A stretch of 64,000 bases of DNA from Candidula unifasciata (lineage: Eukaryota; Mollusca; Gastropoda; Stylommatophora; Geomitridae): NCBI GenBank assembly GCA_905116865.2, contig CAJHNH020001138.1, positions 132,437 through 196,436 of the forward strand, read 5' to 3'. Of this stretch, positions 43,001-55,000 are shown in pieces (the stretch's first letter is position 1; each line of letters opens with the position of its first letter). Under the pieces are notes generated by a model. That model had not been told where the DNA came from. It worked only from the letters and a program-made list of their open reading frames with translations, and made no database searches. Position numbers and translations under genes: made by a program.

Positions 43001-46000
43001 TCTGTGTTACAATCAGATGAGGTTCTTGTGTCTGCTGTATGCATCAGAAACAATGAAAGCAGTTGCTAACATTCATTAACTGGTGCATGCACAGAATAGC
43101 GGGAGTTGAATGGTATGATCGGATTATTAATGTAGAGCTTTAAGGTAGAACTAAACCAATTTCACCTGTGCTGTTCAGTGTTTTTATGAACAAGATTGCA
43201 TACCTGAGAACACCTGGAGTTGGCAGAATATTGACATTAGCAGATGATGTTATGAACAAGATTGCATACCTGAGAACACCTGGATTTGGCAGAATATTGA
43301 CATTAGCAGATGATGTTCTCGTATATAGGAATGGGAGAGATTGGGATCAAATAGCTAAAGAGTTACAGATGACAGTAGATAAGGTGATCAACTGGTGTAC
43401 AGAGATGAGTGCTGTAATCAACCCAGAAAAGGCAACCATCCTGTGGTGTTCTTTGGACAACAGGATTGTTAGAGCAGATATTCCCAGACTCAAAATAAAT
43501 GGCAGGGTCATAAAAGAGACAGCAGACTGCGGTACCTGCGTATCACCTTTGACAGGTGGCGCGGTGATTTCGGTCACAGGCATGAGGGGAAGTTAAGTCT
43601 GATGTGATGTGTATAAGGAGATATTCCGTACCCCACTCGGGCGCCAGTCCTTTACTGTTCTGGTTTTACGGAACCTCATGCAAGACTCCTGTTGCACGTC
43701 CCCGTCGTGCGCCACGGATAATGTCTCAAATGAGCATTAACAGAGTTGGCAGGGGATCTCGGAGCTGGCGGCCCCTAGAGGTGTAGAGTCCTTTCTGGCT
43801 CTCACCAGCCCGCCCTCAAACGCATGGGTGAAAAGTAACAAAACTCAAGGACTGCTTGCTAAATGTACCATCAAATGACAACTCTTGGTTAAAATTCGGG
43901 AGCGAATGGAAAACTGTGCTGCTGAGACTCAACCCTTACCGAGAGATTTACCCGCAGCCAAGACGAGTAACATCTCTTGTGGGCGACTTCTCGCAGCAAG
44001 ATCCCACCTACGTACATCCTCTGTCAATCCTCAGTGTCGTCGTCACCGCGCTGAGGTACACACCATGGCAGCAACTATTCATATGCTGGCTTGAAAACAA
44101 TGTCCGACAAAGTTACACCCCACGGCACACATGCAAGCTCAAAGTCCGACGATCATAACTCGTACCGATTAGGAAAAGTCTGAATGTCCGTATCCGCTGG
44201 TCCAACTCGCCCGAGTGTTGGGACCAAACAGGTGAAGCCACGTCTGACACATTTTGCTTCCCCATTCTGTCGTGCTAAGGGCACAGCTGAAACAACGTTA
44301 AAGGTGTCTAACGTAAGATGAAAAAGAATGTACCTATTTGTGTGGCCACAAACGTCCTAGACCTGCGGGCTGCTCCCCGCTGATCTCCGGAGAGCGCAGC
44401 CTTATAGCGAGGGAAGCTCAATACACGGTTGTGAGGTTAAGCAGTCATGGGCTGGACGTGACGATTCCTTGGGTGAGCCCAGAACCAGAGCATCATGTGT
44501 CGGCTCTGCATTTATGGAAGCCTCCTTGGATGGCGGTGAATGCCCATGATCTGCCCCTGCCTTCCCTTGAGGGCTGAAAACTCTACATAGAGCTGCCTTA
44601 AGGACGACATGCCGGGGGCCACACCTGTTAAAAGTCAAAGAGGACACCACACAAATAAGGCAACATCTCGACCCACACAAAACAATGGCCACAGTCAACC
44701 TAGAAATAGGCTTGACGTCTTCCTCCGAAGTCGGAGTACATCTGCCGGAGAGGCGGGGAACGAGTACTGCAAACAAATAAGCCAGTAAAACGGATGTACA
44801 CGCAAAACTCAGGTCAAGGTAAAAGCCAAAAGTCCATTTTGGACGAACAACCGTGACTTACCGCCGGAATTCACAGCCGGTGAACAAGAAGAAGAAGAAG
44901 AACCTTTGACAGAAGTTTGTCTTTCAAGGATCACAAAGAGAGGGTTGTGACAAAGGCTTAAAAAGGTCTTAACGCACTAAAGATTATGGCAGCGATGGAG
45001 ATGAAGCAGAGAATGCTATTCACACTTTACCAGCACTTAATCATTTCAGTGATTGATTATGGATCGGGGTTACTCACTGTCTCAAAGAGTCAGCTAGAGA
45101 AACTGGAGCGCATACAGTGTGAATCTGTGCGGGTAATCCTGGGGATGTACAAGAGACACCCGATTGTGTGCATGTGATACATCCTTGTATTGCCGACTAT
45201 TGCAGATTAGCTAAAGGTGCTGCAGGCTAAGTCATTCCTAAGAGTAGCTGCAGACAAAGAACACTCTCTGTGTGAAGCTTTGGCTGCAGGTAAGGGTCAG
45301 AGGCTGAAAAGGGGGAAATCGTGGATGGCTCAAGCAGAAGACACAATATGACAAGTATGCATGCTGGAGAACATTGGGCAAGGAGAGGAGTGGGTCAGAG
45401 TACCAGAGGAAAAGTCTGACCTGTGTAAGTTTATGATCACATTCGGCCGAGAATGCAGACAGTGGCCAGCGGGTGCTACGAAGATTGAAGTCCAACAGTT
45501 GATTCACGACAAATCATGCCTAGGTGATCTAATTATCTATACAGATGGTTCGGTGTTGAGAGGAAAGAGAAGTGCTTGAAGGTTCGTAGTGAAAGCCAAT
45601 GGAAAATCTTTAGTGCAAGACAGCCTAGCATACAACATCACAACATTTAGTATGAGAATGGAGGTGGAGGCGGTAACTGCACCTCTCTGGTGGCTAGAGA
45701 ACAGGATGCATGCTAATGTCGTAATTGTAACAGACTCTGAAGGCATGCTGAGAAAGGTGAAGACAGGTATACTTCGAGCAGAGTGGCAAGCTTCACTGGG
45801 AACGTCACGGATAGTGAGCATACTTTGGAACTTTTCTCCAGGCCATGCTGGTGTAGTGGATAATGAACAGGCTGACAGATTGGCTGGATCTGCACTACTG
45901 GGAGGTGAATTAATACATGACAAGGCAGATGTGGTCAAGGCCCTTTGGGAACAAGCAACGGAATGAGTAGAGAAAGAAGATTATTATGACCTGGAGAGAA

Positions 46001-49000
46001 TGAGGCACCTGGGTGTAACCAGAGGGTCTAACTCGCTCACTACACTCAGAGGAAAGGCAAGACGAACATATAACCAGACTGTGACCATTACCATCAGTCG
46101 TGAAACTCTGCGCTGGCTGCTGAAGATGAGGACAGAGCATGCATGGGAATGCCCTGAGTTCTGTGATGTCAATTCTTGGCTCAACTCAACTCCCTAGCAT
46201 TGTATGGGACAAGCATTGAGACAATCTTAAATATAATAACAAAGTTACAACGACCTTGCACTGGATTCAACAGGATCATACAAGTAGACAAAAAACACAC
46301 GGATAACAAAATGTGAAAATAAGTTGAAAAGGCTGGTGAAGACATAGGGCAGTGAGCTCCAAACTATGGGGGGGGGGGGGGGGGGGTGTGTTTCAATGGG
46401 GGTGTAAAGCGGTTTTGAAGTTGAGTGCATTTGCATTTGTAATAATCTGTAATATTATATTTTCAGTTTAATTATATATACAAAATTTAAAAAAAAACAA
46501 CTATAATACAAAAAGCTAAGAACTTTGTTTTTATAAGCAGTTGATACATCTAAAGTTAACAGTCTAATTAGTATGATAACACAGACATTTAATTATAGAT
46601 TAGTAATACATTCTGCTCAAAATGTATCTCCACACTGTCCATTTCCCTCATTGCAGAATCTGTTTACCTCCTCTTTTCAATCACGTTTTGTTATGTTGGG
46701 GGGGGGGGGGGGGGGGGGGGGGTCTTGCCTTATGCTTAGGAGGGGGGCATGGGGTCTTGCTGTAGACTCAAGTGGGGGAGGGGGGGGTGGCCTGAAAAAG
46801 GTTGGAGACCACTGACATATGGCAAAGGATAAGACAGCTTCACCTGTTGGTTGAGAACCTATTTTCTATTGGTGGATAAAGGGCAGAGAAGAGATCAGTA
46901 TGTAGAGCATTTGAAATGTTTTCTAAATAGTCTTTCTCTGTTTTAATTATTTACAGGATAGACTTTTTAGACATGTTGTGAGAATGAATGGACTCGAGAA
47001 CTTGGCTACAGGTGGTAACATTGGTAGAAAAGAGCAAGGGGAAGGCGAAGAGATAACTACTGTAATCAAAGAGTTAAAGGTTTACACAGCAGCAGACAAT
47101 TATTGTAGTCTTCTGTGTTAAATGTCCTAACAATTTTCACCCTTATGTCAGAATCTGCCATGAGATAACCTGAGCTTTTCTTATTTTTTTAACTTCCCTC
47201 AGTACTATTTCTCATGCTGAAATCTTCACAATCATCATATCTCTTTGTTTCCACATTTGGAAGTCTCCCCTCAGCATGCAAAGATAATGATGGCATTTCT
47301 CATGCTGTCCAGTGCATTAGAGGTTATGCCCTAAATGTTTGTCATTATTTGTTTAATTAACTTTTAGAACATCTAGAAATTGAACCAAATCATGAATTCT
47401 TTTTCTTATTATTTGCGTTTGGTTTCGTATGCTCGTCAGACCATCAGGTGGGTTGCCTCTATGAACTCACATGTCAGCTGCACATCCTTCATGGTTCCCC
47501 ATAGCTTGCTCTGCACACTTTGCGCTTGAGGCCAGGTGTCTTTTTGAAGTTGAAGATAGAATGTGGAATGTGCTCAGGTGTTTGTGGTCCTATCTAACTG
47601 GCACACTTTTGGGACTTTACAGTCTTAATTCTATGCATGTGGTAACTGAGCATGCAGTGTCCTGTTTGTAGATGGAAAATTGTTGTATGTTGCTTTCTGT
47701 TGAGTCTGCTGATGAGGTTTTGTGAGTGTATACTGTTGGTTTGTTCTCTAAAGAATTCTTTATATTTTCCTTTGATAGGTGTTTTGATTTCTGGTAATGA
47801 CAGTGAATGGTTATGTTGTTTCACCTTTGTTCCATTTTTTGCAAGTCTGTCCGCCAACTCATTTCCTGATGCGCCAGAGTGAGCCAGAATCCACTGAAGA
47901 AATGTGATTGTTTTCTCAGAGTCTGGCGAGTCATTTCTGTCTCCATGTTGTCTCGTGGATTCCTTTGAGTTGTATGGAGCACTGACATGCAGTTACACAG
48001 GAAAACAATTTTGCTGTTTTTAATTTTTAAAGAAGAATAATTCTCTTTTTCGTTGTTGAGTTATATCTTGTGAACCTTTATTTTAGGAGGCTTGGGTCCA
48101 GCACGTACTGGAGGAGCTATTCAAGGATTTGGCAATACTCCTACACAGCCCAGTAAGTCAGCACATTTATTGTAAGATGTTTTACAAAAATGTGTTTATT
48201 ATACAAGTTTTGGTTTGTGAAAATCTGCCAAATATTTAGTGTAAGATTTATTGTTAATTAAAATAGGCCTTATAAGATTTATTTATGGTTTGTGAAAATA
48301 TACTTGTTATTTAATATAAGATTTATTGTTAATTAAAATCTACCTGTCAGAATATGAATACACATCTGAAACTTTTGCCTAACAATATTTGGATACAAAT
48401 TGAGCTCTGGAACTACTTGCTGCAGCGTCAGAGCCACAGGGCTACAGTTTTAAAAAAACAACACCTAAAACAAATTAGATGCAAGATAAGTATTTTGCTG
48501 ATATTTGTGATCAGCACAGTTGATAATCTCTTTATTTCAGATTTAAAGATGCAACTGAAAAATTTAATAACAGCACAAGAAATACAGCCCACTTTGAGAT
48601 ATACTATTTCTGTGTGGGTTCCATGGCCCCATTCATTATAAGGGAGGGGGGGGGGAGGGGGGAACAGACCGAGATGTTGTATGCAAAAGTCACTGTGGTG
48701 TATAAAGAGTTAATGAAGCCAGGGCTTTTTGAAGCATGGGTACACAGCGGCATACATGTTATGTTGACAGGTTGTGAGTGCAAACATTTGAGCCACTTAA
48801 AGTTGTGAAACAGAGGTTGCTTGATATTCACGGGTGACTGCAAATTCTCCGAGTTGTGTGAGGAATATAAGATCTACATGTGGCTGACAGTGTTAGCAGG
48901 AGTGCGTGTTACTTGAGTTAGTCCGCTTTCAGCCAGTCTAAGTGTATGGACGTGTGTGTGAATTGTTCAGGTCCTATGTAGACATAGACTTTGTTGTGTG

Positions 49001-52000
49001 GCAGGTTTACCATATGTTTTATTCTGTTGGGGCTTAGATGTACTGCCAAGATGACTGGTGGATCATGAGTTGGACTGCAGAATTCTGTCACTGTGATTTC
49101 AAGAATTGACAGTTGTGCAGCCCATGTGTATGAGGGGTTGGCACAAATGCACACACACAGAAGGACCTTGGAACCCGCACAGAGATAAATGGAAATGAAA
49201 ATAAAAGCATGCAATAGTATTTTCTTTTTCTGCTTTTGCCTTTGAAAGGCAGGTTGGCACGTTGTGTTGTGGTTTACAGCCTTTTTCGTCTGTTTTTCAT
49301 TTCATTTCATTTTTTTTTTTAAATATAGAGCTGAAAGTTGTATCATTTGTCTTATACTTCAGAATCCCTAGGAGAAACCATACTTGATGGAATTGAAAAA
49401 CTTGGAGCCAAAATTTCAGAAACACCTTCAGATCGGCAGGCAGCCTTGTTGGCCAAGCTGGATCTGAGCAGTTCTACTGTTAACTATAGGCCACCTGTTG
49501 TTGTCACAGGCAATATGGAGCCAGCTTATCCCTCTGTAGCTCTTGAAGGAAGCAGTAGTAAATCAACAGTCAGTTTATACAAACCAGGTACATTCTAAAT
49601 TGGTTGGTTTTCATCTTCAGAATACTTGTATATTCGCATCATGCATTGTTGGTTTCTCCTGACAAAATATACCTGTCAGCTTCGTATATTTCATACAGTT
49701 GCTACACTAATAACTAATTTAGCCATCTTGTTATTTAAATTGTCCCTATATCTAACTTAGTCGCTCATCCTCTACCTTGGGGTGTAGAGGTTTGCCAGAG
49801 AATTAGCCTGATTTCTTAATTATTTTTTTTTGGGGGGGGGGGGGGGGGGCCTGTTCCATTTCAGTCCTCTGTCAGTCAGGGATTGTGGGATGTTGTCTTT
49901 CCGGCAAACCCGGAGTTGCCCTGGTGGTCTGGTTCCCTGAGTCTTGGCCTCCCATGCCTACCTTGGCGGCCAGTTCTCTCCCAATCTCATACATGTCCAA
50001 ACCATCGCAACTGTGACTGATCTACTCGAGTTTGTAAGGCCTGGGTTTCAAGTTCATGACATATTGTCTGGTTGCAGACTAAAAACTAAAATCACGGTGA
50101 TCCCAAGAGAGGTCAAGAAACACCAGGTTATGATGGGACAGTATGCATTGGAGCAAGTCAACCAGTTCAAATACCTTGAAGTTGTTATAGACTGGAATAG
50201 AAGTCTTTAGTGTTGGCTACACAAAAAGCAATAGTTGGGATTCTTTTCCAGGCCATAAACCGAGGATTTTTCAGCAAAAGAGAATGTGGCAAGAGGTCCA
50301 AAATGGCTGTTTAACGCTCTACTTATGTTCCTGTCTTGACCTATGGGTGTGAGTCATGGGTAGTGACAACAGCTCACAAACCAACATCAGGTCTCAGAAT
50401 TGAGGCATCTGAGAAAGGTGGTCCAAGTGACAAGAAGGGATAAAGTTCGCAACCCCTATCTTCTTCTTAAATTCCAATCTTTTGGTGTTAATAGTCATGT
50501 CTATCCACAGCCTTCCGTTTCTTGCACTTTTATTTAACAGATGATCCTCCATGCCATGATGTCCTGCATATTTTATCTCATCTTTCTCCCTGCCTCCTCC
50601 TCCCCTCCAACTTTCCTACGATGTACTCCAGTTTCTCCTTCCCATCACACGACCAAAGAATGCAAACTATCTCTTTCTATATCATTATGTTATTATTTTT
50701 ATTGTATCTGACCACACTATTTATTAGTTGAAGTAACAGTTTCTTAGAAGAAAACAAGTTTAAGTAACATCTACCTTGGACTGAAAGAGTTAAGTACTTA
50801 GGCTAAGTACCATACTCTGTGTACCCTACCCTTGGCTTCAAAAGTCTGCTTCTGTTGTTTTCATGACAGAGATTGTTTATGCTTTTTTTATCTCTTCTTC
50901 TTCTGCCCTCAATCCCTCCAGTGGAATGTAGGCTGTCAGGCAACCTGAACCAAGGTCATAGTTGGTTGGCTTTTGAGTCTGAGGATTTGGGGCCTCATGG
51001 CTAGGGCAGTTGCAATAAAGTGGGCAGGTTAGGATTTTATATTTTGAATAATCACCTTACCAAGGATTTGAACCTGGGTCTCCCTTAAACCCTTGACCAG
51101 CCGTACCTTGCTAGAGTAGGGAAGTCCTTAGCATTACCTAAGATTGTCCTGTAGACTACCAGAGTTAAGAAGGCTTGGAGGGGGCTCGGGTGCTCCACAG
51201 TTCTCTCTCTCTCTCTCACACACACACAGAGACATACACACACACACAATATTGAAATTTGCTGATATGAATTCCGAGAATGGACTAGCAGTGTTATTTA
51301 AGCTGTATGAGATTGTTTCAGTTGATGTTATAAAACATGTAGAAACGCACTGTCAGTGCCATGACTGAGTTAGCAGGCTGTAAAAGTCAGTCATTGGTAG
51401 CATAAAAACACAATACTAATAAAACTACCCTTTGCAGAAAAAAAGGACTAATTAACACACATTAATGGAGAAAACCAAACAAATTCCAACAAATTAGAGT
51501 TGAACAGAATCTGCTGCCAGATAGAGCTCTATAATTTAAAAAAAAACCTGCTAATGGTATACCAAGAAAATATTTTCTCTGGAACCCACAGGGCAGAAGA
51601 AGTAGAGGAAACCCTTAAAAACACATGAAGAAGTGAAAGAGAAGGATGAATAAAAGAGGCAGACATGGAGGAAATGGGAAATTGTAGAACACCTTGGCAT
51701 AATTTGCTGGAGATCCTATTTTGCAATGGGGAGAAAAGCAGAAGAAGACAGATTCTGCTGCAGTCAAATAATAAAATAAAAATTTAAAAGAAATTGTACT
51801 TTCTTGTTTCTGCTTTTAAATTTATTTCTGAAACTTCTAAATTTGTAGGATATGTGTAATAACCATTCTAATTTTCTGTTTTCTCAGCAGTGAAAAAGCA
51901 TCAACCTGGGCGTGCAGGAGGTGGTTGGAATGATGATGATGAGGGTGAGGAGGAGAATAATGAAAACAACAATGACAATGGCTCCAAACAGTTCAGCTTT

Positions 52001-55000
52001 GAAACAGACAGCTTGGTTGATCATACTTACAGGTAGTCCACTATCATATTAACTCTTTTGCCCAGAGAAACTGAAAAGCTGACACGTTTTGTTTGGGTCC
52101 AGTTCCCAGTAAATGTCTCTGTTTGGAATTGTCTTTAATTACCTGTTTGTGAAACACATAGTTAATGCTACTGGCAGTTTACGGGCCTGCGCAAATGTTT
52201 TCGTGATCTCTGTTTTGTCGGCATTAATTTTCACCATAATGTGAAAATTGACGGCAACAAAACAGAGATTATGACCATAGCCAAAGTAGACAAAATAGTA
52301 GGTATCCAGCTTATTTTTCCCCGTGGGGGTTCCGGGGCCCAATTAAAAGGGGGAAGAGAAGAATATACTCACTGCCTACCCAGAAGCATGTCGTAAGAGT
52401 CAACTAATTGGGAGCTTCCTTCAAAGTCAGAGTGCATCTGCCTGAGAGGCAAGGAACCAGCAGCCTGCATTCAAATGAGTCAGATCTGTAAAATGGGTGC
52501 ACACGCAACACTCATGCCCTGGAACAGGACTGCAATCCAAATGTGGATGAACAACCAGAACTTTCCGTCAGAGTTTACAGCTGGTGAACATGAAGAAGAA
52601 GAAGAAGATATCCAGCTTACAGAAAACTCTCTGAAACAACCAAAAACTTTAAATACTAAGGAAGCAGAATATCATCAGCCGGCAGAACAGAAGATGAGAT
52701 TGATGACAGATATAACAGAGCAGACCAACTCATTGGGCAAATGACACAAATACTAAGAAACAAACATGTGTCAGTGGAAACCAAAAGAGCACTCCATGAA
52801 ACAATCTTCTTGCCAATCCTGTGCTACCAATGCCAGACCTGGACAATGACAGAAAAAGAGAACAGAAAAATTACAACTGAAATGAGATTCCTGTGAAGGG
52901 CTCTCAATATAACAATAAGAAATAATATAAAGAATGATGAAATCCGAAGGAGAAATAGTAGTAGTGGCAGCTCTGGATTTCATTAGAAGACAGCAGGTGA
53001 AATGGCTTGGCCATATAACGCGGATGTCAGCAAACAGTATACCACAGCAAGCAATGATGTATAGACCAGGCGGGAAGCAAAGAAGGGGTCGGACGACCAT
53101 GCAAGCGATGGACAGAGGGAATAACAGAGTCCCTGGCATTAAATCAATCAGGAAACCACCAGCCCCAGCACAAGATGACTATTTTATTATGGACAGATCA
53201 GAACAAGTCATTATCCTCCGCCTCAGAACAGGGTACAACCGATTATGTAACCACATGTACACAAAATTCAACATAGGCGTATCAGCCGTGTGCACCTGTG
53301 GAAAGGTGCCCCAGACAGCAGAGCATGTACTCCAGGACTGCACCGAATTTGACACATTAAGGCAAACCTTTTGGCCAGAAAAAACAACAGTGGAACTTAA
53401 ACTCTATGGACCACTGAATGAATTAACAACAACAGTGAAATTTATACAAGAGACAAAATTGCTGATATAGACAACTTATTTCAAGTGAACGAAAGAAGAA
53501 GAAGAAGAAGAAGAGTCCCTGGGAATCCCACATTTATAAAGCGCACAAACGGTCGCTTTCCTGTAAATTATGCTTGATCTCGAGGCCACAAGGTACCAGA
53601 GGATCAAAATAAGAAGAAGAAGCAAATGTTTAGGAGGTCAAGATATTAATACATTAATTAACAATTTGGGGGGGGTCGGGGTCTTTTGAGCTAAATGACT
53701 TTCTTAAAGCTGAGCTGAAATCAGAGTTTTTCCATAAGGCTCAGTGATAGAGTCCATACCCCCAGACTGCATACATCAAAAGGTTGATTAAATATCCTTT
53801 ACTCGTCACTGACTCTCTCAAGCAGAATTAATTTATTATTGTTACTTTGTTTCTTTAAATTTGAAATGCTAGCTAGCTTACAAACTAAATCTCTGTCGAC
53901 TAGTAAATAACATGTTTTCTAATCAGGCTGCAACAAGATGAAGTTCAGGCAGATTGGAAAGAAGAATCAGAGCTTGTGGTATCTGTAGTCAAAGAAGGAT
54001 CCACTGGTGAAAACGGCATTTTCCTGTCCCCATCTACTGTAACAGCATTTCTGAACAAATGCTCCACCTTGAGCTGTGATAAGGTTGTGGAGATATTGGT
54101 TCAGAAGTTAGCAAGCCAAGATGCTGGGGTTGTTTTGGTGAGTGGTTTGTTTTAATTTATCTTCTCCTTAAATAGTCTACATCTCCAATGTTGTTTTAAT
54201 ATGAATTTCGCTATCCTTTTTAGTTCGGTTAATGGTCCACGAAGTTAAGTTTTTATTGCTTTTTTTTTAAATCGAACGGCTTGTCGTATTGTGTCATATC
54301 ATTAAGACTGCCTTGGAGTATGCATTCTGCTGTCTGTAGCACCAAACCACATGTGGCTGTTATTTTAACCCTAAATCTCATGTACATTTCACTGCATAAT
54401 TAATTGCACCATATTCTGAGGTCCGGGATAGTGTTTAATTCTAGTCTATTTGAAATATAATTGTTATCCTGTGCTGGAATTGGTAGCCTTGTGGGTGATT
54501 GTTTCCTTATTTTTACAGTGCAGAGATGCTGAACCACAGGTAATGGTGCACTAGGACTATACTGGTCAATACCTGCTGACACCTCTCCACGGTCATCCTA
54601 GAAACAGGTTCTCAGCCAGCAGCTTGGCAATATAGATACAGTTGACATTTCCTTCAAAGCCAGAGTGTCTGCTTGAGATGCAGGGAATGCAAATAAAGAG
54701 CTGAAAGATTGGCAGGTTCTGCATTATTTGCAGATGGCCAAACTATGAATCACGCCAAAATTGTTAATGCCCTTGCACGGATTTTAGAAGCAATATGTCC
54801 ACATCACTGCTAAGAATACGAGAATTGGGAGTAATGATCGGCACAGCCAAGGATGAGAGGCACACTAGACGCACAAGAAGTCTTGTTAACTAGCATAGGA
54901 CTGACAGTATTAACCACAGGACGCTGATAAATATGTTGAAGGGGGAATCTGAGCACCTGTGGATGTGTCCGGAGTGCTGTGAAGATAATCTGACTCATAA

